Shown: positions 24,871 through 33,432 of the stretch, piece after piece
How positions within the stretch are numbered: the first letter of the stretch is position 1
Layout: each line of letters starts with the position of its first letter
Assembly (NCBI RefSeq): GCF_007954505.1
Contig: NZ_CP042412.1
Location: 1,736,001-1,800,000, forward strand
DNA length: 64,000 bases
Source: Microbacterium sp. CBA3102
GTDB lineage: Bacteria > Actinomycetota > Actinomycetes > Actinomycetales > Microbacteriaceae
Direction of reading: 5' to 3'
Notes under the pieces: generated by a model
What the model saw: the letters and a program-made list of their open reading frames with translations, nothing else
What the model was told of the DNA's origin: nothing
The model's database searches: none
Position numbers and translations under genes: made by a program

Positions 24871-25752
24871 ATGGATGATCTCGAGGTGATCGACGCCGAA
24901 CGCCGCACCCTGCTCGCTCTCGCCTATCGTCTACTCGGCACGGTCGCCGATGCCGAAGACGCGGTGCAGGAGACGTATGTGCGGTGGTACCGGATGAGCG
25001 TCGAGGAACGTGCACAGATCAGGAACCCCGCTGCGTGGCTGACCCGCGTCGCCGGACGTATCTGCCTGGACGCGCTGGGATCGGCGCGTGCTCGTCGGGA
25101 GAGGTACGTCGGCCCCTGGTTGCCGGAGCCCGTTCCGCACGACTCGCTGCTCGCCGCCCGTCCGCACCCGGATCCGTTGGAGCGGATGACGCTCGACGAG
25201 TCGGTGGGGATGGCCCTGCTCGTCGTGCTGGAGTCGCTCACCCCCGCCGAGCGGGTCGCGTTCGTGCTGCACGACGTGTTCGGTGTCCCCTTCGCCGAGA
25301 TCGCGGAGACGGTCGGTCGGAGCCCGGATGCGGTGCGCCAGCTCGCCTCGCAGGGTCGTCGGCGCGTGCGCGAACGCCGGGCGGTCGTGGCGTCGCGGGA
25401 ACAGCACGATGCCGTGGCGAGAGCTTTCCTCGCCGCTGCGTCGACCGGAGAGCTCGACGGTCTGATCGCACTGCTCGACCCCGACGTCGTGCTCGTCTCC
25501 GACGGAGGAGGGAAGAAGTCGGCCGCGCTGCGGCCGGTGGCGGGAGCGGACCGCGTGGCACGCTTCCTGCGGGGGATCGCGCAGCGCCATCCCGAGGCCG
25601 AGGTCTCGCTCGTCGCGGCTCCCGACGGGCTCGTGATGCTCGCGACGATCGACGGCCGCGCGGATGCGGTCTTCTCCTTCGTCGTCCGCGAAGACCGCAT
25701 CACGGAGGTCTTCGCCGTGCGCAATCCCGACAAACTCAGTCAATGGCCGTGA
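24871..25752 (+). CDS. sigJ: ECF41-type RNA polymerase sigma factor (SigJ-like)
   Basis: Sigma regions 2 and 4 cover about residues 1-170. A C-terminal SnoaL-like domain follows and acts in this group as a built-in regulator in place of an anti-sigma factor. The ECF41 hallmarks are present: WLPEP at 83-87, DGGGK at 211-215 and NPDKL at 285-289. I use the ATG at 24871, preceded by GGAGG; ATG 24862 is possible. The NmrA-like gene is divergent and is its probable target. A weak match to the ECF41 promoter (TGTCGCC with CGTC 18 bases on) is in the gap. Confidence 0.9.
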   Translation: MDDLEVIDAERRTLLALAYRLLGTVADAEDAVQETYVRWYRMSVEERAQIRNPAAWLTRVAGRICLDALGSARARRERYVGPWLPEPVPHDSLLAARPHPDPLERMTLDESVGMALLVVLESLTPAERVAFVLHDVFGVPFAEIAETVGRSPDAVRQLASQGRRRVRERRAVVASREQHDAVARAFLAAASTGELDGLIALLDPDVVLVSDGGGKKSAALRPVAGADRVARFLRGIAQRHPEAEVSLVAAPDGLVMLATIDGRADAVFSFVVREDRITEVFAVRNPDKLSQWP

Positions 25753-25777
25753 GACCTCACTCGGTACGATGGCGAGC

Positions 25778-27118
25778 GTGACCACCTCGACCGTGCGCCC
25801 CGGCATCGCCGAACGGCTTTCGCAGATGATCCGGATCCCGACGGTCTCGGCGGAGCTCGATGAGCGCGGACCTGCCCCCTTCGAGGAGTTCGTCGCGCTG
25901 ATCGCCGAGCTGTACCCCTTGACGCACCGGGATTTGCGGCTGGAACGGCACACCGACTTCGGTCTCCTGTTCCACTGGGCGGGCAACGGCGCGGCGGGCC
26001 GAGACCCTCTCGTGCTGATGGCGCACTACGACGTCGTCCCCGTCGACGAGAGCGACGCGTGGACGTATCCGCCGTTCGCGGGAACCATCGCCGACGGTTC
26101 GGTGTACGGCCGAGGCGCCCTGGACGACAAGGGCCCGCTGCTCGTCGTGCTCGAAGCCGTGGAGAATCTGCTCGCGGACGGCTTCGTCCCGTCCCGCGAC
26201 GTGTACCTCTCGTTCGGCGGCAACGAGGAGACCTACGGGAAGGCGGCGGAGGAGATCGCACGCGTGCTGCGCGCACGCGGCGTGATGCCGTGGCTCGTCC
26301 TCGACGAAGGCGGCGCCGTCGTCGATGCGCCGCTGCCCTTCGTCCCCGGTCGAGCGGCGATGATCGGTGTGGGGGAGAAGGGCGTGATGACCCTCCGGTT
26401 GACGGCACGGGGCGAGGGTGGTCATGCGTCCGCACCGCCGTCGCTCACCGCGGTCCGACGCGTCGCGAGAGCCGTCGACCGGCTCGGACCCACGACCTTC
26501 CGACCTCGTGCCTCGAAAGCGATCCTGCGGATGCTGTCGCAACTGGCGACACGCACCCCGGGGCCGGCCCGCCACCTGCTGAGGTTCTTGGGGTCGATGC
26601 CGCTGGTGACCGCGCAGGTCTTCGCCGCGCTCGGGGGTGAACCCGCCGCTCTCGTCCGCACGACCGTGGCTCCGACCATGCAGTCGGGCGGCACGGCGGC
26701 GAACGTGCTGCCCTCGCAGGCGTCCGCCACCCTCAACCTCCGCATCGCGCTGGGCGAGACCACCCAGCAGACGGTCTTCCGGGTGCGGCGGCGCATCCGC
26801 GATCCGCTCGTCTCCGTCGAGGTGGTCGAAGCGGGGGAGCCCTCGCCGGAGTCGCCCACCGACAACGCGCAGTTCGCGTTGCTCGCAGCCGCGTTGGACG
26901 TCTCCCATCCCGGGGTTCCCGCCGTGCCCTATGTGATGATGGCCGCCACCGACTCCCGGCACTTCCATCGCTTCTCGCCCGCTGTCTACCGCTTCGCGCC
27001 CTTGGACATGTCGAATGCCCAGCGAGCGTCGATCCATGGCGTCGACGAGAGCGTCGAGATCGTCGCCCTGGAGCGCGGGGAGCGATTCCATCGGGCACTT
27101 CTCGAACGACTAGGGTGA
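25778..27118 (+). CDS. M20-family metallopeptidase
   Basis: The dinuclear-zinc motifs are visible: LMAHYDVVPVD, GRGALDDKGPLL, and FGGNEETYGK with the catalytic glutamate. A dimerisation domain (GEGGHASAPPS) follows. It cleaves a small peptide or acyl-amino acid. I chose GTG 25778, seven bases after a TACGAT -10 box; ATG 25769 would start inside that box. The product of 446 residues fits the carboxypeptidase/CNDP-like subgroup. An MFS gene follows 55 bases downstream. Confidence 0.88.
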   Translation: MTTSTVRPGIAERLSQMIRIPTVSAELDERGPAPFEEFVALIAELYPLTHRDLRLERHTDFGLLFHWAGNGAAGRDPLVLMAHYDVVPVDESDAWTYPPFAGTIADGSVYGRGALDDKGPLLVVLEAVENLLADGFVPSRDVYLSFGGNEETYGKAAEEIARVLRARGVMPWLVLDEGGAVVDAPLPFVPGRAAMIGVGEKGVMTLRLTARGEGGHASAPPSLTAVRRVARAVDRLGPTTFRPRASKAILRMLSQLATRTPGPARHLLRFLGSMPLVTAQVFAALGGEPAALVRTTVAPTMQSGGTAANVLPSQASATLNLRIALGETTQQTVFRVRRRIRDPLVSVEVVEAGEPSPESPTDNAQFALLAAALDVSHPGVPAVPYVMMAATDSRHFHRFSPAVYRFAPLDMSNAQRASIHGVDESVEIVALERGERFHRALLERLG

Positions 27119-27173
27119 TCTCACCCCGCCTCCTGCCGACGCAGGAGCATCCGAACGAGAAGCAGGAGACGCG

Positions 27174-28634
27174 ATGACGCGCACCCGCACACTGGGCACC
27201 CTCGCCGTCGTCGTCGGCTTCCTCGCCTTCGTCGAGTTCACGAGCGGTGTGCTGCAGGGGTACTACACGCCCATGCTGACGGACATCGCCCGTCATCTCG
27301 GGGTCCATGATGCCGACGTGAACTGGCTCGAGGGCACGCAGCTGATGCTCTCAGCCCTCGTCGTCCCGGCGTTCGCGAAGCTCGGCGACATGGTCGGCCA
27401 CAAGCGGATGCTGCTGATCTCCACCGCGGTCACCGGCGCGGCCGCCCTGGTGCTGCCGTTCACGGACTCCTTCGGGGTGTTCCTCGCCGCCTGGGCGCTG
27501 ATGGGGTTCTACGTCGTCTGGCTCCCGCTGGAGATCGCCCTCATCTGGTCACGGTCGCGGCGGATGGAGGGTCGCTCCTCGATCACCGCCAAGGCGGCGG
27601 GACTCCTGGTCGCGGCCCTCGAAGGCGGCGCGATCATCGGAGCCCTCGTCGGCGGTGCACTCATCGACGTCCTGCCGCTCACCGTGGTCCTGCTGGTGCC
27701 CGCCGTGCTGATCGTGGTGTGCTTCTTCGTGATCCTGCTGGGGGTCAAGGAGTCTCCGGAGCCCGCGGGCGGCGTCTTCGACACGATCGGTCTCGTGCTG
27801 ATCTCGCTCGCACTCGTCTGCTTCACCGGTGGTCTCAGTCTGCTTCGCCTCGAGGGCGGACTGGAGAACCCCTGGTCGTGGGGTGTGGTGGTCCTGGGTG
27901 TGCTGCTGGTGGTTCCGTTCGTGTTGTGGGAGCTGCGGTGCGAAGACCCCCTCATCGATGTGCGCATGTTCCGCTCGCCCGCACTCGGCCCGGTGTTCCT
28001 GACGGCAGGGCTCTTCGGGGTGAGCGTCCTCGGCGCGCAGGCACCGCTGTCGACGTTCGCGCGCACCGACCCCGCGGTCTACGGTTACGGTCTCGGGACC
28101 AGCGGATTCGCGACCTCGCTGATCATCGGCGTCTACCTCGTCGCCATGATCACGGGTGCCCTGCTTTTCCCGTCGTTCGCGCGATGGATCACCCCACGCC
28201 TGACGCTGATGGGGGCATCGGTGCTCGTGGGACTCGGCTTCCTGCTCTTCCTGCCGTTCCACGACACCTACACGCAGGTCATCGCGAACATGGTCGTCGT
28301 CGGACTCGGCTCAGGCGCCCTGGTGGCCGCGCTTCCTGCCGCCGCGGCCTCGGCAGCACCTGCGTCGCAGACCGGCGTCGCGACGGGCCTCACGAACTCC
28401 GTCAAGACCGTCGGCGGGGCGATCGCCTCGTGTGTGTTCGGCATCGCGCTGCTGCACGGCGTCGCTACCACGGCGGGGGCGACCGAGGGGACCGCGGGTT
28501 CGCTCGCCGGCTACTTCACCGTGTGGATCGTGTGCGGCGCCACCGCTCTCGCCGCAGCCGTGATCCTCGTGTTCGTCCCGAAGACCGCGTTCACCGACCG
28601 GGCTGCCGATGCGGAGGTCGTCCCGGCACTCTGA
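27174..28634 (+). CDS. MFS transporter, DHA2-like
   Basis: The protein has 486 residues and about 14 membrane helices, the number seen in drug:H+ antiporter family 2. The loop GDMVGHKRMLLIS between helices 2 and 3 matches the MFS motif A. It starts at ATG 27174, preceded by CAGGAGA. It follows the M20 peptidase gene in the same direction and may export a product. Substrate unknown. Confidence 0.85.
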   Translation: MTRTRTLGTLAVVVGFLAFVEFTSGVLQGYYTPMLTDIARHLGVHDADVNWLEGTQLMLSALVVPAFAKLGDMVGHKRMLLISTAVTGAAALVLPFTDSFGVFLAAWALMGFYVVWLPLEIALIWSRSRRMEGRSSITAKAAGLLVAALEGGAIIGALVGGALIDVLPLTVVLLVPAVLIVVCFFVILLGVKESPEPAGGVFDTIGLVLISLALVCFTGGLSLLRLEGGLENPWSWGVVVLGVLLVVPFVLWELRCEDPLIDVRMFRSPALGPVFLTAGLFGVSVLGAQAPLSTFARTDPAVYGYGLGTSGFATSLIIGVYLVAMITGALLFPSFARWITPRLTLMGASVLVGLGFLLFLPFHDTYTQVIANMVVVGLGSGALVAALPAAAASAAPASQTGVATGLTNSVKTVGGAIASCVFGIALLHGVATTAGATEGTAGSLAGYFTVWIVCGATALAAAVILVFVPKTAFTDRAADAEVVPAL

Positions 28635-28636
28635 CG

Positions 28637-29464
28637 TCACTCGCGCAGATCGAGCGCCCGGGCGATCGCCGTCCAGGCGTCGGCGCCGAGGGCCGCATCG
28701 GCGGATGGTGTGCCGCCCCGACCCATGGTCACACCGCCGTGGACGGCCGTCTCGCCGGGAAGGGTGATGCGGTGTCCGGCCTCGGGGTGGGTGACGAGGG
28801 TCGTCTCTCTGGCGTGCAACGAGCGGCGACGCTGGATCTCGGCCGCAAATCGGTCGCTTGGCCAGACGCGGTCGTCTCCGCCGGCGACGAGGATGACCGG
28901 ACCGGTGATGCCCTCGACCCGGATCTCCGCCGCGCGGGTGAGATCGGGATCGCGGGCGAGGCTGGATTCGTAGAGCGAGCGATACTCGGGCGGTTCGGTC
29001 GTCGGGGACCACGACGGATCGAACCCCACGGAGGGAAGCGGAGTGCCACGAAGGCTCCAGTGCGACGACCAGTTGCCGTCGACGACGCCCGACCAGACGA
29101 CGGATGACGGCGCGACCGCGACGGTGGCGTCGACCGGGTGCAGCGACGCGGTGACGAGTGCCGCTTCTGCTCCGAACGACGTGCCGAAGATCGCGACGCG
29201 ATCCGCATCACGGCGGAGCAGATCCAACTGGTCGACGAAGATCTCGATCGGTACCTCGTGCGGAGCGGGGCGCTGGCCCGTGCCGCCGAACCAGCGGATG
29301 GCGCGGACCCGGGCCCCGTGCCGCGCGAGCAGGTCGGCCCGCTGAGCCTCCACACGTCCGCTGGATCCGGCGAGGAGCAGGACCGCGGTGCCGCAGGGAG
29401 CCTCTGGAAAGGCGTCGTGCCGGTCGGCGGGGTCGACCGAGGTGCGGGGAAGCTTCGTCGTCAT
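28637..29464 (-). CDS. Alpha/beta hydrolase (BAAT/acyl-CoA thioesterase-like)
   Basis: The nucleophile elbow is GTSFGAEAAL with the serine, and the acid and base lie in VAGGDDRVW and HPEAGHRITLP. The order and length (275 residues) match the BAAT C-terminal group, which acts on thioesters or esters. I chose ATG 29464, which overlaps the stop of the upstream gene in the pattern TGATG. The gene ends two bases from the convergent MFS stop. True substrate unknown. Confidence 0.8.
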   Translation of the reverse strand: MTTKLPRTSVDPADRHDAFPEAPCGTAVLLLAGSSGRVEAQRADLLARHGARVRAIRWFGGTGQRPAPHEVPIEIFVDQLDLLRRDADRVAIFGTSFGAEAALVTASLHPVDATVAVAPSSVVWSGVVDGNWSSHWSLRGTPLPSVGFDPSWSPTTEPPEYRSLYESSLARDPDLTRAAEIRVEGITGPVILVAGGDDRVWPSDRFAAEIQRRRSLHARETTLVTHPEAGHRITLPGETAVHGGVTMGRGGTPSADAALGADAWTAIARALDLRE

Positions 29465-29721
29465 CACTCGCGATCGAGCCCGAACGTGCGCTTCACGATG
29501 GCCTGGACGTCGCGGTCGAGGGCATCGATGCGGGTGTTCACGGTGTCGAATCGGGCGTTCATCTCGGTGCGCAGACCGCCGAGCTGTCCGTTCATCTCGG
29601 TGCGCAGGCCAGCGATCTCGCTGCGGACGATCCGGACGAACAGGGTCGAGACGACCGTGAGGGTGCTGAACATCAGCACGGTGAACGATCCGATCATGGT
29701 CCAGATCTGTGCGTCATTCAT
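29464..29721 (-). CDS. Small membrane protein with coiled coil
   Basis: The 85-residue product has one N-terminal membrane helix (about residues 5-27) and a C-terminal heptad region, with the repeated unit GLRTEMN at two points, followed by ARFDTVNTRIDALD. This looks like a short response/sensor coil protein of unknown function. GGAGTGGG precedes the ATG. The following hydrolase is translationally coupled to it. Confidence 0.75.
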   Translation of the reverse strand: MNDAQIWTMIGSFTVLMFSTLTVVSTLFVRIVRSEIAGLRTEMNGQLGGLRTEMNARFDTVNTRIDALDRDVQAIVKRTFGLDRE

Positions 29722-29841
29722 GAATCCCACTCCGTCATCGTCGCATCGATCCGGCAAGCCTGCCAGAGTGCGGGAGGCGAAGATATCGGCTACTCACGAA
29801 CGGCGGACAACTGGTTTGCATGCCGTTCGGTGGAGGAAACG

Positions 29842-29922
29842 TCAGTCCCCGCCCTGGGGGGTGTGCAGGAACTCGATCCGGATGCCGTCGGCATCTTCGA
29901 CGGAGGCGAGGTGCTGCCACCC
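29842..29922 (-). pseudogene. C-terminal scrap of a VOC-type protein
   Basis: Reading the minus strand, VGWQHLASVEDADGIRI and then EFLHTPQGGD ends at a TGA. This is the last strand of a glyoxalase-fold protein, with the metal-site glutamate in IEF. Nothing before it matches: the rtcB hairpin and stop lie directly upstream. The rest of the gene has been lost. Confidence 0.45.
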
Positions 29923-29953
29923 GACCGGGCGGTGGGGTTCCCACCGCCCGGTC
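29923..29953 (-). terminator. Terminator hairpin after rtcB
   Basis: GACCGGGCGGTGGG and CCCACCGCCCGGTC form a perfect 14-bp stem with a loop of three bases, placed five bases after the rtcB stop. No T-run follows. Confidence 0.75.
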
Positions 29954-29957
29954 CTGT

Positions 29958-31127
29958 TCAGTCGCCCTTCACGTTGACGATCTGCCGCAGCGTGTGCCGG
30001 ATCGATACGAGGCTCGCGGCATCCGCCATCACCTGGTCGATCGGCTTGTACGCCTGGGGGATCTCATCGATGAAGGCATCCGTGTCACGGAACTCGATTC
30101 CCGTCATCGCTGCCCGCAGCTGCTCGTGGGTGAAGGTCCGCCGTGCTGCCGACCGGGAGTACTCCCGCCCGGCACCGTGCGGAGAGGAGTTCAGCGACTG
30201 CGGGTCGCCGAGCCCCTCGACCACGTACGAGGCGGTGCCCATCGACCCGGGGATCAGTCCTGGTCGCCCGGCGTCCGCCTGGATGGCACCCTTCCGCGAC
30301 ACCCACACCTGCGCGCCGTAGTGCTTCTCCGACTCCGTGAAGTTGTGGTGGCAGTTGATGCGCTCCTGCTCGTCGACCGCGGTGCCGAGGAATTCCGAGA
30401 CCTGGCGCATGACGCGGTCCATCATCTCCTCCCGGTTCAGCAGGGCGAAGTGCTGGGCCCACCGCAGTTCCCGGATGTAGCGGGTGAACTCCGCGGTCCC
30501 CTCGACCAGGTAGGCCAGGTCGGGGTCGGGGAGGTCGATCCACCACTGCTTCGCCAGCCGCTGGGCGACGCCGATGTGGTGTCCGGCGATCTTGTTGCCG
30601 ACGCCTCGCGATCCCGAGTGCAGGAACAGCCAGACCCGGTCGAGTTCGTCGACCGACACCTCGATGAAGTGGTTGCCCGAGCCGAGCGTCCCCAGCTGCA
30701 GCCGCCAGTTCCCGGCGTACTGGGCGGGATCGAAGCCGCTCTTCTCGGCGAGCTGCTCGAGCTCGGCGATGCGCGGTTCGGCGGTGGCCACGACCTTGCG
30801 GTTGTAGCGTCCGGCCGATAGGGGGATGGCGCGCTCGATCTGCTCCCGGAGTCCTGCGAGGTCATGACCTGCGAGGTCGTTCTCGGTGAACTGGGTGCGA
30901 ACGGCGATCATGCCGCAGCCGATGTCGACGCCGACGGCCGCGGGGATGATCGCGCCGAGCGTCGGGATGACCGAGCCGACCGTCGCCCCCTTGCCGAGGT
31001 GGGCATCCGGCATCAGTGCCAGGTGCGGGTGGATGAACGGCATGCGGGCCGTGGTGTGCGCCTGAGCGAGTGTCTTCTCGTCGATCAGTGACGCCCACGA
31101 CAGCAGCCGTGCGGAGAGCCTCTCCAT
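29958..31127 (-). CDS. rtcB: RtcB-family RNA ligase
   Basis: RtcB joins RNA ends bearing 2',3'-cyclic phosphate or 3'-phosphate to 5'-OH, using GTP and Mn2+. Metal and guanylate motifs are seen: MPDAHLGKGATVGSVIP, VGVDIGCGM with the metal cysteine, LGSGNHFIEV, HSGSRGVGN, CHHNFTESE and SSPHGAGREYSRS. It is 389 residues, the short form. The ATG follows AAGGAAAGGA. A terminator and a 32-residue ORF lie upstream in the same direction, which suggests controlled read-through. No rtcA or rtcR is near. Confidence 0.9.
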   Translation of the reverse strand: MERLSARLLSWASLIDEKTLAQAHTTARMPFIHPHLALMPDAHLGKGATVGSVIPTLGAIIPAAVGVDIGCGMIAVRTQFTENDLAGHDLAGLREQIERAIPLSAGRYNRKVVATAEPRIAELEQLAEKSGFDPAQYAGNWRLQLGTLGSGNHFIEVSVDELDRVWLFLHSGSRGVGNKIAGHHIGVAQRLAKQWWIDLPDPDLAYLVEGTAEFTRYIRELRWAQHFALLNREEMMDRVMRQVSEFLGTAVDEQERINCHHNFTESEKHYGAQVWVSRKGAIQADAGRPGLIPGSMGTASYVVEGLGDPQSLNSSPHGAGREYSRSAARRTFTHEQLRAAMTGIEFRDTDAFIDEIPQAYKPIDQVMADAASLVSIRHTLRQIVNVKGD

Positions 31128-31181
31128 GATTCCTTTCCTTGTGGTGGTTTCCGGCCACAGGTCAGGGGGTCTTCCACGGAA

Positions 31182-31211
31182 AACGCCCCGGACCTGACGG
31201 TACGGGGCGTT
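31182..31211 (-). terminator. Terminator between the tiny ORF and rtcB
   Basis: On the minus strand AACGCCCCG and CGGGGCGTT make a 9-bp stem with a 12-base loop and are followed by TTTTCC, the classic intrinsic-terminator form. It lies 16 bases after the tiny ORF and 55 before rtcB. Confidence 0.75.
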
Positions 31212-31227
31212 GTGAGAGCGGGTGCTG

Positions 31228-31326
31228 TCACACGGCGCGTGCCGGAGGGTACGACTCGTAGCGGTCATTGCGCTTCTGCTGAAGCTGCAACACCGCTGCG
31301 ATGGGGAGGTTCCGCTGCGCGGTCAT
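31228..31326 (-). CDS. Tiny ORF upstream of rtcB (32 residues)
   Basis: The predicted peptide starts MTAQRNLPIAAVLQLQQ and ends ESYPPARAV. A strong GAGGAG ribosome site is seven bases before the ATG. A promoter TTGACT-N18-TAGGGT lies 48-78 bases upstream. The terminator that follows would end most transcripts here. It could be a free small protein or a leader peptide for rtcB; I do not recognise it. Confidence 0.55.
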   Translation of the reverse strand: MTAQRNLPIAAVLQLQQKRNDRYESYPPARAV

Positions 31327-31374
31327 CCGTCGACTCCTCGGCTGGTGTGCTGCGCCGAATGGCACAGCTTTGCC

Positions 31375-31404
31375 ACCCTAGGGTGCGACACGCCCGGGAG
31401 TCAA
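31375..31404 (-). promoter_or_regulatory. Promoter of the tiny ORF and rtcB
   Basis: TTGACT (31404-31399) and TAGGGT (31380-31375) are 18 bases apart on the minus strand, close to the housekeeping consensus. The rest of 31327-31520 shows no gene. Confidence 0.65.
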
Positions 31405-31520
31405 GCGGCACCGACCGCGCCGGAAGGCGAAAACCCAGACCAGCGCCGGGAGCTCCGGTGTGTCGAACCACGACCCGCCGCGAACACGTCGGCTGGTCCG
31501 GGCTTTCGCCGGGGGAAGGG

Positions 31521-32288
31521 TCAGTGTGGCGCGTGGTACTCGGCCTCGCCGCGCTTCCAGTACCCCTTCACGACGGCCTTCGCCGTGTCGACGCCCCAGC
31601 GTTCGAGCAGTGCCCTGCCCGGCTTGACGATCGACTGCTCCGCGGCGATGAACACGAACGGGTCGTCTCCGACGGCGTCGTCCGCGGTCAGAGTCTCGAG
31701 GAAGGCGATGAGTGCGGAACCGGAGGGGGCTTCGCCGCGATGCAGCCACTCGATGTCGACCGGTGCATCGATCTCCAACTCGCGTCCCTGGTTCACGGTC
31801 TCCACCACGATGCGGGCCGGGGTGCCTGCCGGGATCAGCGCGGCGAAGCGTCGGATGGCGGGGATCGCGGTCTCGTCGCCGACCAGCAGCCAGGAGCCAG
31901 GGTCGCCGGCCAGCACGGCTGACCCGCGCGGACCGCCGACACCGATCCGGGAGCCGAGCGGTGCCGTCGCCGCCCAGGGGGCCGCGACGCCCTGATCTCC
32001 GTGCACCGCGAACTCGACATCGAGCCAGTCGTCACCCCAGGCGAGCGGCGTGTACTCGCGGCTCGGCGAGGCGCGGAGTTCCTCGACCGAGTCCGTGGGG
32101 CCGGAGGGGAAGAAAAGCCGCATGTGGTCGTCGGCGCCCGGCGAATCGAAGCCGGCGAGGTCCGAGCCGGTCAGCCGCACGCGGACGAAATCCGGCGCGA
32201 GCCATTCCCGGGCACTCAGTGCGACGTGGCGGAAGCGCAGCTCCAGGCCACGACGTTCGATCGAGAATCCGGATTTCGTGTTGCTCAT
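31521..32288 (-). CDS. Siderophore-interacting protein, FAD-dependent ferric reductase
   Basis: This cytoplasmic flavoprotein removes iron from siderophores by reducing it. The FAD site SREYTPLAW and the NAD(P)H-domain VGDETAIPAIRRF are visible, and the C-terminal GYWKRGEAEYH is the SIP family signature. At 255 residues it is a normal length. The gene is divergent from the iron-siderophore importer with two IdeR-like boxes between, so both are probably turned off when iron is plentiful. Confidence 0.92.
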   Translation of the reverse strand: MSNTKSGFSIERRGLELRFRHVALSAREWLAPDFVRVRLTGSDLAGFDSPGADDHMRLFFPSGPTDSVEELRASPSREYTPLAWGDDWLDVEFAVHGDQGVAAPWAATAPLGSRIGVGGPRGSAVLAGDPGSWLLVGDETAIPAIRRFAALIPAGTPARIVVETVNQGRELEIDAPVDIEWLHRGEAPSGSALIAFLETLTADDAVGDDPFVFIAAEQSIVKPGRALLERWGVDTAKAVVKGYWKRGEAEYHAPH

Positions 32289-32336
32289 AAAGTAAGGCTA
32301 ACCTAAAACTGTCGAGGGAAGGTTGCCCTAACCTCG
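32288..32336. promoter_or_regulatory. Two DtxR/IdeR-type iron boxes
   Basis: TAAAGTAAGGCTAACCTAA (32288-32306) matches the 19-bp consensus TTAGGTTAGGCTAACCTAA at 16 positions. GAAGGTTGCCCTAACCTCG (32318-32336) matches the complement form at 13. The first overlaps the start of the reductase gene and the second lies 53 bases before the binding-protein gene, so each strand has one. Confidence 0.8.
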
Positions 32337-32388
32337 CCATCCGGCGCCCGTCGTGTGCGCATCGATCCCGCAGAACAGGAGTCTCTCC

Positions 32389-33384
32389 ATGTCCGTGCCC
32401 AGAACCCTCACCGCCACGAGCGTCGCGCTCGTCGGTCTTCTCGCCCTCGCCGGCTGCGCATCCGGCGGTTCGGCGGAATCGGAGAACAACGAACCCGCAG
32501 CCGCGACCGTCACGGTCGAGGACAACACCGGCACGCACGAGATCGCGACACCTCCCACCTCCGTCGTGGCTCTCGACAACCGCACCTTCCAGACACTGTC
32601 CGACTGGGGCGTCGAGCTCTCGGCCGGAGCCGTCGCGCTCATGCCCGAGACCGTGTCGTACGTGAAGGACGACGGCATCGTCGACATCGGACTGCACAGC
32701 GAGCCCGACCTCGAGGCCATCGTCGCCGTGGAGCCCGACCTGATCATCAGCGGCCAGCGGTTCACGCAGCACAACACCGCGATCGCCGACCTCGTGCCCG
32801 ATGCGACGATCGTCGACCTCGAGCCGCGCGAGGGAGAGCCCTTCGACGAGGAGCTCAAGCGCCAGGTCACCGTGCTCGGAGAGATCTTCGGCAAGCAGGA
32901 CGAGGCCGCGAAGCTCGTCGAGGACTTCGACGCCGCTGCCGAGCGCGCGAAGGCCGCGTACGACGACGCCGACACCGTCATGGCAGTCAACACCTCGGGC
33001 GGCGAGATCGGCTACCTCGCCCCGACCGTTGGCCGCTCGCTCGGCCCGATCTACGACCTTCTCGGGCTCACCCCGGCGCTTCAGGTCGACGACGCGACCG
33101 ATGACCACCAGGGCGATGAGATCTCCGTCGAGGCGATCGCCGCGTCGGACCCCGACTGGATCCTCGTGCTCGACCGCGACGCCGTGTTCGCTGCCGAAAC
33201 CCCGGACTACGTGCAGGCTGCGGAGATCCTCGAGAGCTCCGAGGCCCTCGCCGGCGTCACGGCCGTGAAGGAGAAGCAGCTCGTCTACATGCCCACCGAC
33301 ACGTACCTGAACGAGGGCATCCAGACCTACACGTCGTTCCTCAACGACTTCGCAGACGCCCTCGAGAAGAGCGCGAAGAACTGA
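32389..33384 (+). CDS. Iron-siderophore ABC transporter, binding lipoprotein
   Basis: The signal peptide ends with the lipobox LALAGC, so the protein is tethered to the outer face of the membrane. The rest is a FecB/FhuD-like clamp fold (class III), with PPTSVVALDNRTFQTL at the start and TVGRSLGPIYDLLGL in the second lobe. Length is 331 residues. CAGGAG precedes the ATG. It is the first gene of an importer operon under the iron boxes. Confidence 0.92.
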   Translation: MSVPRTLTATSVALVGLLALAGCASGGSAESENNEPAAATVTVEDNTGTHEIATPPTSVVALDNRTFQTLSDWGVELSAGAVALMPETVSYVKDDGIVDIGLHSEPDLEAIVAVEPDLIISGQRFTQHNTAIADLVPDATIVDLEPREGEPFDEELKRQVTVLGEIFGKQDEAAKLVEDFDAAAERAKAAYDDADTVMAVNTSGGEIGYLAPTVGRSLGPIYDLLGLTPALQVDDATDDHQGDEISVEAIAASDPDWILVLDRDAVFAAETPDYVQAAEILESSEALAGVTAVKEKQLVYMPTDTYLNEGIQTYTSFLNDFADALEKSAKN

Positions 33385-33432
33385 GGTACTGCGGCGGCAT
33401 CCGGATGATCCGGGTGCCGCCGCACGGTCATC

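Noticed and set aside
31158..31202. Pairing of the terminator loop CAGGTC with GACCTG further downstream as an antiterminator
   Set aside because: The second arm is made only after the terminator decision, so it cannot prevent termination.
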